The translations under genes and the position numbers were made by a program. Shown piece after piece: positions 48,239 through 56,302 of a stretch of DNA of 64,000 nucleotides (position 1 is its first letter; every line of letters starts with the position of its first letter). Origin of the DNA: CG2-30-44-17 sp964344725. GTDB taxonomy: Bacteria; Patescibacteriota; Gracilibacteria; UBA1369; UBA12470. Where the stretch lies: contig CAYFOI010000001.1 in assembly GCA_964344725.1 (NCBI GenBank), positions 62,001 to 126,000 on the forward strand, given 5' to 3'. Below the pieces are notes generated by a model, which worked only from the letters and a program-made list of their open reading frames with translations, made no database searches and was not told the origin of the DNA.

Positions 48239-48841
48239 ATGACAGAAATAACACAAACCACAGAGGCACAACGCCCAGGTATCTTGTCACAAGCTATGGG
48301 CCTAGCGGGCAAAGCTCTAGACAGAGTCCCCGGTGGACTTAAGCAAGCCCTAAAATACGCTCCTCTAGCAGTAGCTCTTGTTCTATCTCCAGGATGTCGT
48401 AATGACGACAACGGTGATGACTGCGAAGGCAGTTGTGCTGGTGAGGTTGATTCAGGATATACTGACGACGATACAGACAATTTAGTCTGTGTAGATTCTA
48501 GTGGAGACATAGTGGAGACACAGTGTTCAGACGGAGTTGATAATAATGACGATGGCGTTCAAGATGCAGATGATCCATACTGTCAGGTTAGCGGAGAATA
48601 CAATCCATGTGACGACACAGAGTTGTCTGAATGTGATGACCATGTCGACAATGATGGTGACGGAGTAATGGATTCAGACGATTCAGACTGTGAAGATGGA
48701 TACGATGGTAATGAACGAAAAACATGCTATAACGACTTTGATGACGATGGAGACGGATGGACTGATAATGAAGATCCAGATTGTGACGGTGAAGACGGAA
48801 ACTACGACAAGGATTTAGAAGAAGACGGAAGCACTAACTAA
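48239..48841 (+). CDS. Asp/Cys-rich putative surface lipoprotein with Ca-binding-type repeats
   Basis: The 200-residue protein starts MTEITQTTEAQ (start set by the promoter). It has an unusually late hydrophobic segment (YAPLAVALVLSPGC, about 40-53) whose Cys could be lipidated, although SPGC is a poor lipobox. The rest is almost wholly Asp, Gly, Asn and Cys. It carries four units like CSDGVDNNDDGVQDADDPYC and CDDHVDNDGDGVMDSDDSDC, with Cys at both ends and DxDxDG Ca-binding spacing as in thrombospondin type 3 or Myxococcus surface repeats. It is probably a Ca-binding, disulfide-bonded surface protein, strongly expressed. Confidence 0.75.
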   Translation: MTEITQTTEAQRPGILSQAMGLAGKALDRVPGGLKQALKYAPLAVALVLSPGCRNDDNGDDCEGSCAGEVDSGYTDDDTDNLVCVDSSGDIVETQCSDGVDNNDDGVQDADDPYCQVSGEYNPCDDTELSECDDHVDNDGDGVMDSDDSDCEDGYDGNERKTCYNDFDDDGDGWTDNEDPDCDGEDGNYDKDLEEDGSTN

Positions 48842-48880
48842 TCCTAAATAAGCGTTTAATCTCCCCTTCAAATAAGCAAA

Positions 48881-48909
48881 AGGCCTCGTAGAAATGCGAG
48901 GTCTTTTTT
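48881..48909 (+). terminator. Terminator after the Asp/Cys-rich gene
   Basis: AGGCCTCG and CGAGGTCT form an 8-bp stem with one G-T pair and an 8-nt loop, followed by six T. Confidence 0.85.
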
Positions 48910-48956
48910 ACGAAAAGATTTTGTTATTGTCGAAAGAGCATCTAGCAGCACTAACA

Positions 48957-49023
48957 AGATTTTTGGCGATAGGCGAAAGAACGTACTTATGCGAAGTGAA
49001 AGAGCCTATCGACCAAAAATCTC
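48957..49023. repeat. Inverted repeat overlapping the corA stop codon
   Basis: AGATTTTTGGCGATAGGC (48957-48974) pairs with GCCTATCGACCAAAAATCT near 49005-49023, with one extra base. The right arm contains part of the corA stop codon. The words ATTTTTGGCGATAGGC recur at 55626-55644. The plan, a long palindrome over a stop codon, is like that at 1501-1621. Confidence 0.55.
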
Positions 49024-49960
49024 ATAACCATCTCTTCAACTTAAAGAAAAGCAACATCACCAAAACAACCATCGCCATCGCACCCGTAATACCAATGAAA
49101 ACTTGAGGATTCTCAGCATAAGGTAGTGCAACATTCATCCCATACAAACCTGTAAGGAACGTCAGCGGCAGCATGATTACAGAAAAAATCGTAAGAACCT
49201 TGATCACATTGTTTGTGGTATGAGAAATTATCGATTCGTTGGTTTCCTGGAGAGAAATCATAAGATCTTTCATGCCCTCAAGATTGCTCCAGATTTTCTC
49301 AACTTTATCGACCAAATCATCAAAATAAATGTCCAAGTTTTCAGGCAAGAATTGTTTGTTCTTATGCTCAAGTTGAGCCATAACGGTCCTCTGTGGTCCA
49401 ATAATCCTCCTCATCGTAATAATATCCTTCTTCAAAATCAAAATATCCTTAAGCATATCATGCTGCTCAGTACCCGTACCGAAAACACTTCTTTCAATAG
49501 TTTTTGTATTTTTTGAAAGGTAATCCAGAAGTCCAAAAGAATCGTTAAGCATCGCATCAATAATTTCATAAAGAAGAAATCCAGTACCATTAGCCATATA
49601 AGCACGTCTTTGTTTCAGAGATTCACCACATTTATCAAAAAGCTCATTCAGAGGTTTCAAAACTCCGTCATGAATAGTAATCAAGTAATTTTGACCTATA
49701 AATATATCGACCTCCTCGGTCACCATCGCCTTACGTCTTTTATCAAAATGAGGGAAATGCAGAACTATGAATAGATATTTGCCATATTCATCAATCTTTG
49801 GCCTTTGATTTTCAGAGGCACAATCTTCAAGATCAAGTTCGTGGAACTTATGTTTCTTTTTCAGAGCTTCTAAAGTTTCTTGGTCAGGTGCGACAATATC
49901 GGTCCAAACTGTCTTCTTAAACTTAACTCTTTCAATTTTTGTTTTTGATTCAGCAGGCAT
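49022..49960 (-). CDS. corA: CorA-family divalent cation transporter
   Basis: The 312-residue protein has a soluble N-terminal domain of about 250 residues with long helices. Two C-terminal membrane helices follow, with the pore signature YGMN (in FLTGLYGMNVALPYAENP), and a basic end (FFKLKRWL). It forms a pentameric Mg2+/Co2+ channel. Length is normal. Confidence 0.92.
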   Translation of the reverse strand: MPAESKTKIERVKFKKTVWTDIVAPDQETLEALKKKHKFHELDLEDCASENQRPKIDEYGKYLFIVLHFPHFDKRRKAMVTEEVDIFIGQNYLITIHDGVLKPLNELFDKCGESLKQRRAYMANGTGFLLYEIIDAMLNDSFGLLDYLSKNTKTIERSVFGTGTEQHDMLKDILILKKDIITMRRIIGPQRTVMAQLEHKNKQFLPENLDIYFDDLVDKVEKIWSNLEGMKDLMISLQETNESIISHTTNNVIKVLTIFSVIMLPLTFLTGLYGMNVALPYAENPQVFIGITGAMAMVVLVMLLFFKLKRWL

Positions 49961-50043
49961 AATTAAATCTGTTAGCCTTCCACTTTAATTTAGGAGCTTC
50001 ATATGATAAAGTCAACTAAAACCGCCAAAAGTAAAGAAATATA

Positions 50044-51030
50044 ATGGATTACAAAAAGGTAATTAAAGATGCTTGGTTTTTGGCTCGTGACGACAGAAGG
50101 TTGTTTTGGTGGTGGGCTTTCTTCCCAGCAATTATATCTATTGTCGCTGGCATAGGGATTTTCATGTATCAGGTCATGGCTTTTAGATATTCTCCAGTAA
50201 TGCATTCTGGAGAGCATAGTGATAGTTTTATGAGAATGATATTTGAATGGGCATACGATTTCATGGAAGCAAATACGTCAATTGGAATAGTTTTGATAGT
50301 TATCGCAGCAATTGTGACGCTGCTGTATTTCGTATATCCGACTTTTTCCCAGGTTGCTTTGATACAACTTATTGCCAGAGTTAGAAATGGACAGCAGGTC
50401 AGCATGATCGACGGAATTACATACGGGGCCCTTGGGTTTATGAAGCTTTTTGAGTATCATCTTATAATAAAAACATTCAGCATAATCACTCTCGCAACGG
50501 AGGCTATGTTTGTTTTGAGAAATCTTGGCTGGGATGCGTTCAAAATAATAATAATACCTTTTGCACTTTTCGGGATATTTGGCTTGGTCCTAATGCTATT
50601 TCTGACCTATACGGATTTCTACATCGTTATTGATGAAGAAGGAGTAATTAAATCTATGGGGAAAAGCGTAAAATTAGTAACCTTGAACTGGAGACATACA
50701 ATCCTACTTCTGATCTTGATGTTAGTCATAACTCTTAGAATTATTCTCAATATAATTCTAGTACTACTTGTTCCGTCATTAATATTCTTGGCCGCTGGAT
50801 TAATAGCAACGGTGACGTTGGCCAAAATAGGTATAATCATAGGTGTATTGGTTGGAATTGTTGCTCTTCTGTTTGCCGCATATTTCACGGGTATACTAGA
50901 GGTGTTTGCAAATGCTGTATGGGTATTCACATTTCTAGAATTAACTGAAAAAGGCGAAATCAGCGCTCGCGACAAAGGCGAGGTCAAATTTAACGCTAGA
51001 GGGGAAGAAGTTACTGAACCAAATACGTAA
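50044..51030 (+). CDS. Polytopic membrane protein of unknown function
   Basis: The 328-residue protein has about six hydrophobic helices and a cytoplasmic N-terminus (MDYKKVIKDAWFLARDDRRL). The pattern of amphipathic loops and YTDFYIVIDEEGVIKSMGKS resembles DUF7544/glycerophosphodiesterase-type membrane domains seen in many bacteria, but I cannot name the family. It overlaps the DUF3307 gene tail to tail by 20 bp. Confidence 0.7.
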   Translation: MDYKKVIKDAWFLARDDRRLFWWWAFFPAIISIVAGIGIFMYQVMAFRYSPVMHSGEHSDSFMRMIFEWAYDFMEANTSIGIVLIVIAAIVTLLYFVYPTFSQVALIQLIARVRNGQQVSMIDGITYGALGFMKLFEYHLIIKTFSIITLATEAMFVLRNLGWDAFKIIIIPFALFGIFGLVLMLFLTYTDFYIVIDEEGVIKSMGKSVKLVTLNWRHTILLLILMLVITLRIILNIILVLLVPSLIFLAAGLIATVTLAKIGIIIGVLVGIVALLFAAYFTGILEVFANAVWVFTFLELTEKGEISARDKGEVKFNARGEEVTEPNT

Positions 51031-51589
51031 AAGCTAAAAAGACAGCATACACAACTGCAAAAGCGAAAACCCTTCTCGACATGGCGTCGTAATGGCGTTT
51101 GTATTCAAGCTTTGGATTCTTATGTCGCTGAATTTGATAAATAACAATATCCAAAGCATAAGAAAACAGTATCAAAAGTGCCCCGTAAACGTATAAGTTG
51201 CCATTAAAATAAAGCTTGCTAAGAAGTTCAGACTCAATATGTGCCGGTTTGAGATGATAAATCAAATAATTCCCTACAAAAAATATTACCAAAATATGAA
51301 AGAATTGATCCAAAAAGAATGGATATGATTTTTTCTCTTTATTATATTTCTTTTCATAAAAAACTTTAGCCCAATCTTGAATAAAATGTGTTACTCCTAG
51401 AATAATTAGTGCCCACCAAAGGAGAGCCTGATCTAAATAGGGAAAAAACAAAGCAAGGTTAATAGCAATAACAATAAGTACATGGACTAATATGCCCACA
51501 GGACTTTTTTGTTTCCATTCGACAAGCTTCCCGGGTTGGAACAAAAAATCTCCAGCTAGATGTGCCAAAACAAGAATATATGTAGCCAC
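51011..51589 (-). CDS. DUF3307-family membrane protein
   Basis: The 192-residue protein starts with LVLAHLAGDFLFQPGKLVEW, the hallmark of DUF3307, and continues with HFIQDWAKVFYEKKY and DQFFHILVIFFVG. It has about five membrane helices. The family has no established function. It lies 10 bp downstream of the cyclic-nucleotide-binding gene on the same strand. Confidence 0.85.
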   Translation of the reverse strand: MATYILVLAHLAGDFLFQPGKLVEWKQKSPVGILVHVLIVIAINLALFFPYLDQALLWWALIILGVTHFIQDWAKVFYEKKYNKEKKSYPFFLDQFFHILVIFFVGNYLIYHLKPAHIESELLSKLYFNGNLYVYGALLILFSYALDIVIYQIQRHKNPKLEYKRHYDAMSRRVFAFAVVYAVFLAFTYLVQ

Positions 51590-51599
51590 AGGATTTGAA

Positions 51600-51995
51600 T
51601 TAGTTACGTTCTATTACAGCTTTTTTGAGCGCCTCTTCGGCCTCAGGATTGTTTGCAAGTAGAAGACCGAGATCAGATCTCTTTAGAATAAATATCTCAG
51701 AGTCCTCGACAATTTTTGCAGAAGCATTTCTAGCTTCATCTGAAACGAGGGCAAGCTCACCAAAAAAATCATTGTCAGACAGAACCGCGACTTCCTTACC
51801 GTCTTTTACGATTTGAACCTTGCCGCTCTTGATAATATACATCTCAACGCCAGGATCTCCCTGCTTAAAAAGCTCATAATCAGCAGGGTAATATTGAAGA
51901 GTGACGTTGTCGATAATCTGCTTGTGAACCCGTTGATCCAGATGTGAAAAAATAGGTATCTTCTGCAGAATAGGTAGGATTGATTGATCGTTCAT
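51600..51995 (-). CDS. Cyclic-nucleotide-binding-domain protein
   Basis: The 131-residue protein is a single cNMP-binding domain: YYPADYELFKQGDPGVEMYI, KVQIVKDGKEVAVLSDNDFFGELALVSDEARNASAKI (seen as DNDFFGELALVSDEARNASA). The phosphate-binding cassette has Gly-Glu but lacks the canonical RxA Arg arrangement of CAP, so ligand identity is unclear. There is no HTH or kinase domain. It may act as a separate sensor subunit. Confidence 0.85.
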   Translation of the reverse strand: MNDQSILPILQKIPIFSHLDQRVHKQIIDNVTLQYYPADYELFKQGDPGVEMYIIKSGKVQIVKDGKEVAVLSDNDFFGELALVSDEARNASAKIVEDSEIFILKRSDLGLLLANNPEAEEALKKAVIERN

Positions 51996-52136
51996 ATTTT
52001 TATATTTATTTAACGTATCAAATTATAACATGAGGTCTCTGCGGAAGTACAACAGCCGTACGATAAATGAATAAATTTGAGCGAAAATTCTGCGAAGCGA
52101 CAACGGCGTATCAGGTTTGAAAGGGCGCCTTAGGGG

Positions 52137-52165
52137 TTGACTTTCGTAAAAATGTGTTTTATAAT
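52137..52165 (+). promoter_or_regulatory. Promoter of the small membrane protein at 52204
   Basis: TTGACT (52137-52142) and TATAAT (52160-52165) are separated by 17 bp, 39 bp before the ATG. Confidence 0.75.
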
Positions 52166-52203
52166 ATAACACTGAGGGGATAAAACAAGAAAAACCAAAA
52201 TCA

Positions 52204-52392
52204 ATGCAGTACATCCAATCCCTGACACCTCGTGCTAAGCTAGTAATTATCGTTGTATCTATATTCATTGTAAGTATCACGATAGGACTGTTGGTCTTCG
52301 GAGTTAATATGGAGACAGAACAGATTTATGTAGACTCTCTTCACAATGTCAGCAGTGATATGATTTTGGTGCCTCACGGAGAGGCTGAATAG
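52204..52392 (+). CDS. Small single-pass membrane protein
   Basis: The 62-residue protein has one membrane helix (about 13-33: LVIIVVSIFIVSITIGLLVF) and a 28-residue polar tail, NMETEQIYVDSLHNVSSDMI and more, probably outside. A good promoter supports it as a real gene. Function unknown. Confidence 0.65.
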   Translation: MQYIQSLTPRAKLVIIVVSIFIVSITIGLLVFGVNMETEQIYVDSLHNVSSDMILVPHGEAE

Positions 52393-52469
52393 TAGTAGTT
52401 TGTAGTGGTAGTAGGTAGTAATGGAGCGCTTCGCGCAAATACACTACGTACTACGGATTATGTACTACA
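52390..52469. repeat. GTAGTA ... GCGCTTCGCGC ... TACTACGGATTA fold-back tract
   Basis: AGTAGTAGTTTGTAGTGGTA-type DNA (52391-52420), the hairpin GCGCTTCGCGC (52426-52436) and ACACTACGTACTACGGATTA-type DNA (52441-52469) are imperfectly complementary over about 30 bp. It is the clearest member of this family and lies before the leuS promoter. Confidence 0.6.
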
Positions 52470-52470
52470 T

Positions 52471-52500
52471 TTGCAACCTTCCCCCTGTTTAGAGTATTAT
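52471..52500 (+). promoter_or_regulatory. Probable leuS promoter
   Basis: TTGCAA (52471-52476) and TATTAT (52495-52500) are separated by 18 bp, 36 bp before the ATG. Confidence 0.55.
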
Positions 52501-52536
52501 TCGCTCTGAACTTTTTACAAATAAATTAAAACGGCA

Positions 52537-54948
52537 ATGCCTGCAAAGAAAAAACACAATCCCAAGGTCTTAGAAAAAAAATGGCGCGAAATTTGGGATA
52601 AAAAGAAACTCTACAAAACTAACTTAAAGACAACAAAAAAACCTAAATTCTATAACCTGGTGATGTTCCCATATCCATCAGGCGACAAGCTCCATATTGG
52701 ACACTGGTATAGCTATGCACCGGCAGACTCTTGGGGTCGTTATATGCGAATGAAAGGACATGAAGTTTTTCAGCCAATCGGATTTGATTCCTTCGGCTTG
52801 CCAGCAGAAAATTATGCAATCAAAACAGGTATCCATCCATCAAAGACGACTAAGACAAACACCGATTATATGCGCAAACAGCTATCAGCAATGGGAGCAG
52901 CATGGGACTGGGACGCAGAGGTTATGACATCCAGCCCAGAGTATTACAAATGGACTCAATGGGTTTTCTTGCAGCTTTATAAAAACAAACTCGCGTATCG
53001 CAAAGCAGCACCGGTGAACTGGTGTCCAGGGTGTAAAACCGTACTTGCAAACGAACAAGCTCAAGATGGAACTTGCGAAAGGTGCGATAGCGAAGTTGAA
53101 CAAAAAGACCTAACTCAATGGTTTTTTGCAACTCGCAAATATGCAAAAAAACTCCTCAATTACAAAGGATTAGACTGGCCAGAGAAAACGATAACTATGC
53201 AGAAGAACTGGATAGGGCGCAGCGAAGGAATCGACATTGAATACGAAGTTGAAGGTCTCAAAGATACAATAAAAGTTTTCACAACAAGGCCAGATACAAA
53301 CTTCGGAGCAACATTCATAGTCGTAGCTCCGGAGAGCAAATTCGTACAAAAGAATTTCAACAAATTTTCAAACCAGAAAAAATGCCAGACGTATATCGAT
53401 AAAGCAAAAAACAAGAGCGAAATGGAAAGGATCGCAGAAGGACGCAAAAAAACAGGTGTGTTTACAGGTCTATATGCGCTAAACAACCTCAACAAGAAGA
53501 AGATGCCGATTTACATCAGTGATTTTGTACTCGCAACAGTTGGTACAGGCTGCGTGGTCGGTGTACCTGGACATGACATCAGAGATTTCGAATTCGCAAA
53601 AGAAAAAAAGCTAGAAATAATCAGAGTTGTGGTCGGCTCAGACGGAGATAAATCAAAAATCACCAAAGCATCACAAGTGCAGGAAGAAGAGGGAACAATG
53701 GTAAACAGCGGCTTCTTAAACGGCATGGATATCCACAAGGCCACAGAAGCGGTCAAAGACTACTTAGTCGAAAAAGAATGGGGGAAAAGAGTCGTGAATT
53801 ATCGTCTCAAAGACTGGCTCCTTTCACGTCAACGTTTCTGGGGAGCGCCAATTCCAATTGTGTACTGCGATAAGTGTGGAGAACAACCAGTCCCAGACAA
53901 AGATCTCCCAGTAGAATTACCAAAATATGTGGACTTTAATCCAAAAGGTGACGGAAAATCACCACTTGCGACATCACACAAATTTGTTAATACGAAATGT
54001 CCAAAATGTAAGGGGCCAGCGAAGCGCGAAACAGACACAATGGACACATTCGTATGCTCAAGTTGGTACTTCTTGCGTTATCCAACAGCCAAGCTAAAAA
54101 GAGCAGCATTCGACAAAAAAATGCTCGATAAATGGATGCCGGTTGACATGTACATCGGAGGTCCAGAACACGCTTGCATGCACCTTATTTATGCTCGCTT
54201 CATTCATCGTGTAATGCACGATCTTGGTTACGTCAAAGCAAAAGAGCCATTCAAAAGACTTGTTCACCAAGGAATGATTACAAAGGATGGTGCAAAGATG
54301 TCTAAATCAAAAGGTAACGTTGTTAGCCCTGACGAATTCGTCAAAAAATATGGCAGCGACGTCTTCCGAATGTACTTAATGTTTATGGGGCCTTTCACTC
54401 AAGGCGGTGACTGGAGTGACAAAGGCATTATGGGTGTAAAAAGATTCGCTGATAGATTCTGGGATGTTATGACGGCAGAGGACTCCGAAGGTAACGACGC
54501 AATAGTTCACAAAACGATCAAAAAAGTCACAGACGATATGGAAAAGCTTCATTTCAATACAGTTATCGCAGCTGTAATGGAGCTCACAAACGCATCTATG
54601 AAAACAGGCTTAAATAGGAAGCAAAAGCAAGCAGTTATCAGGCTTCTTGCGCCATTAGCGCCTCATTTATGTGAAGAATTATGGGAGGTTAATGGAGGAC
54701 GCGGTAGTGTTTTCAATGCAGATTGGCCAGAGTACGATGAAAAGCTTCTTATTGAGGACACAATCACAATTGCAGTCCAAGTTAATGGTAAACTGCGTGG
54801 AACTATCGAAGTAGGAAAAGATTCCCCTAAAGATGACGTTCTCTCTGCGGCTAAAGAAGTAGAAAACGTAAAGAAATACCTAGATTCAGGGAAGCTTGTT
54901 AAAGAAATCTACGTGCCAGGGAAGCTGGTGAGTTTGGTTGTGAAATAG
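52537..54948 (+). CDS. leuS: Leucyl-tRNA synthetase
   Basis: The 803-residue class I synthetase has the HIGH motif in PYPSGDKLHIGHWYSYAPAD, a zinc-type segment (CPGCKTVLANEQAQDGTCER), an editing (CP1) domain with TTRPDTNFGATFIVVAPES and VVGVPGHDIRDFEFA, and the KMSKS loop (KMSKSKGNVVSPDEF). A second CxxC pair (CDKCGEQP, CPKCKG) is present. It charges tRNA-Leu and, through its activity, would feed the attenuator at 31133-31258. Length is normal. Confidence 0.97.
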   Translation: MPAKKKHNPKVLEKKWREIWDKKKLYKTNLKTTKKPKFYNLVMFPYPSGDKLHIGHWYSYAPADSWGRYMRMKGHEVFQPIGFDSFGLPAENYAIKTGIHPSKTTKTNTDYMRKQLSAMGAAWDWDAEVMTSSPEYYKWTQWVFLQLYKNKLAYRKAAPVNWCPGCKTVLANEQAQDGTCERCDSEVEQKDLTQWFFATRKYAKKLLNYKGLDWPEKTITMQKNWIGRSEGIDIEYEVEGLKDTIKVFTTRPDTNFGATFIVVAPESKFVQKNFNKFSNQKKCQTYIDKAKNKSEMERIAEGRKKTGVFTGLYALNNLNKKKMPIYISDFVLATVGTGCVVGVPGHDIRDFEFAKEKKLEIIRVVVGSDGDKSKITKASQVQEEEGTMVNSGFLNGMDIHKATEAVKDYLVEKEWGKRVVNYRLKDWLLSRQRFWGAPIPIVYCDKCGEQPVPDKDLPVELPKYVDFNPKGDGKSPLATSHKFVNTKCPKCKGPAKRETDTMDTFVCSSWYFLRYPTAKLKRAAFDKKMLDKWMPVDMYIGGPEHACMHLIYARFIHRVMHDLGYVKAKEPFKRLVHQGMITKDGAKMSKSKGNVVSPDEFVKKYGSDVFRMYLMFMGPFTQGGDWSDKGIMGVKRFADRFWDVMTAEDSEGNDAIVHKTIKKVTDDMEKLHFNTVIAAVMELTNASMKTGLNRKQKQAVIRLLAPLAPHLCEELWEVNGGRGSVFNADWPEYDEKLLIEDTITIAVQVNGKLRGTIEVGKDSPKDDVLSAAKEVENVKKYLDSGKLVKEIYVPGKLVSLVVK

Positions 54949-55028
54949 TATAGAAATTTTTCAGGAAAATTTAATGTGAGAGAAGTATTATAAGTAATGC
55001 TCCTCTTTTGATTTTCTCTAAAAGACAA

Positions 55029-55057
55029 TTGACCTGTAGGTGTAAAAAGTATATACT
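55029..55057 (+). promoter_or_regulatory. Promoter/operator of the toxin-antitoxin pair
   Basis: TTGACC (55029-55034) and TATACT (55052-55057) are separated by 17 bp. The -10 region includes the palindrome AGTATATACT (55048-55057), a likely operator for the antitoxin. Confidence 0.65.
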
Positions 55058-55084
55058 AAGTATGTACATCGTAAACACCGCTGT

Positions 55085-55366
55085 ATGAGCACGATAATCA
55101 ATGTAAAAACCGATCCAAAGGTTAAAAGCACAGCTCAAAAAATAGCATCAGAGCTAGGACTCAGCTTAAGTAGCGTAATAAACGCTTATTTAAGAGAATT
55201 CATTCGTACAAAAACAATACGTGTAAGCCTAGAGACACCTTCTGAAAAGCTAAAACAAGCTATATCAGAAGCGAAAGAAGAACTCGAAAGGGGAAAGGTT
55301 GTATCTTTTGATCAGGCAAAAGATGCAATCGATTACCTCGATCAGTTCATCAAAAAGAAGAAATGA
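55085..55366 (+). CDS. RelB/DinJ-family antitoxin
   Basis: The 93-residue protein has an N-terminal ribbon-helix-helix segment, INVKTDPKVKSTAQKIASEL with LSLSSVINAYLREFI, typical of RelB/DinJ. The C-terminal part (about 55-93) is charged and would wrap the toxin. It starts close to a good promoter with a palindromic site. The stop overlaps the toxin start (ATGA), the usual arrangement. Confidence 0.9.
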   Translation: MSTIINVKTDPKVKSTAQKIASELGLSLSSVINAYLREFIRTKTIRVSLETPSEKLKQAISEAKEELERGKVVSFDQAKDAIDYLDQFIKKKK

Positions 55367-55626
55367 AAATTAGCTACTCAAAGAAATTTTTGAAAAAATT
55401 TCAAAAAAGCCCCCGAAAAATAAAGCTAGCATTCAAAAAAAGGTTAACATTATTTGTAGAAAACGAATATCACCCAAGCCTCAACAACCATGCGCTATTA
55501 GGTGAATACGAAAGCTATAGGAGTATAAATATAACAGGTAATTGGCGTGCGATTTTTCAGAAATTAAAAAATGATGAAATTGTATTCTTCATCATGCTGG
55601 GGACGCATAGTGAACTTTATAAATGA
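55363..55626 (+). CDS. RelE/YafQ-family mRNA interferase toxin
   Basis: The 87-residue basic protein shows YSKKFLKKFQKSPRKIKLAF, NNHALLGEYESYRSINITGN and WRAIFQKLKNDEIVFFIMLG, ending in GTHSELYK. The H-x-x-LYK ending and the internal GN-WR pattern are typical of YafQ-like ribosome-dependent mRNA cleaving toxins. It is paired with the RelB-type antitoxin by a 4-bp overlap. Confidence 0.88.
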   Translation: MKISYSKKFLKKFQKSPRKIKLAFKKRLTLFVENEYHPSLNNHALLGEYESYRSINITGNWRAIFQKLKNDEIVFFIMLGTHSELYK

Positions 55627-55664
55627 TTTTTGGCGATAGGCCAAAAACTCCTAACAGATTGCCA

Positions 55665-55815
55665 CGTAAGATTTTTTTAAGGCTTAGAGCAACCTTAGAA
55701 ACGTCTCGCCAGATAACAGGCCGCTCCAAAGGAGCACAGGCCCCATACAAATAAACGCGTTCTAAAAGAACGCTTCCTAATAATGCGAGACTTTCTCGAG
55801 AGCGAAAAGCATTAA
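55665..55815. repeat. Intergenic element carrying REP-like hairpin copy 4
   Basis: The hairpin AGGCC-GCTCC-aaa-GGAGC-ac-AGGCC (55718-55742) differs from the other copies at one stem pair, with both bases changed. A further hairpin CGTTCtaaaaGAACG follows (about 55759-55772). The flanking blocks match 22735-22860. Confidence 0.55.
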
Positions 55816-55822
55816 AACATCT

Positions 55823-56302
55823 CTAATCCACCTCCTCCGCGATCCCGCTCAACTTGTGTACAATAATATCTTGCGATAATTCACCGGAACTTATTGCAAA
55901 CTCCAGATCCTCAGGGTCAGCTTCGCCATCTACATAATCTACAGTGAAATCTCCATAAGGTGCTTCGTAATATACAGACCACTCTTCTGGATAAGTAGAC
56001 ACACCTTCAAAACTATAGGTCTCAATGGTGTCGGTATCATCTCCATCTATTGTTATCTCAAAACCATCTGCAACAGTCGTAAGATTTACATAGTAGATGT
56101 CATACATTTCCCCATCTATCTCAACATTCTTAATTGCATACCCACGTGCTTCTTGAAAAACAGCGATAATATCTTGAACCGTATCGTTGAATTCAGAACT
56201 AAGTAAATGTGCTCTCCACGCGCCAATAGAAACAGCAGAAGTCATTGCAACGATTGTAACAACTATAACCAACTCTAATAATGTAAATCCTGACCTTTTC
56301 AT
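55823..56302 (-). CDS. Pseudopilin/type II secretion-like protein (GspH-like)
   Basis: The 159-residue protein starts MKRSGFTLLELVIVVTIVAM, a class III signal with Glu5. The mature part fits GspH/FimT-like minor pilins (FNDTVQDIIAVFQEARGYAI), with several acidic strands. It may be a minor pilin of the machine encoded at 836-6300. It overlaps rsmI by 4 bp, so it is expressed with housekeeping genes. Confidence 0.85.
   Translation of the reverse strand: MKRSGFTLLELVIVVTIVAMTSAVSIGAWRAHLLSSEFNDTVQDIIAVFQEARGYAIKNVEIDGEMYDIYYVNLTTVADGFEITIDGDDTDTIETYSFEGVSTYPEEWSVYYEAPYGDFTVDYVDGEADPEDLEFAISSGELSQDIIVHKLSGIAEEVD

Noticed and set aside
55823..56302. Reading the pseudopilin as the major pilin
   Set aside because: It is embedded in the tsaB-rsmI operon with no strong own promoter, whereas the pilin at 836-1357 has both promoter and terminator.
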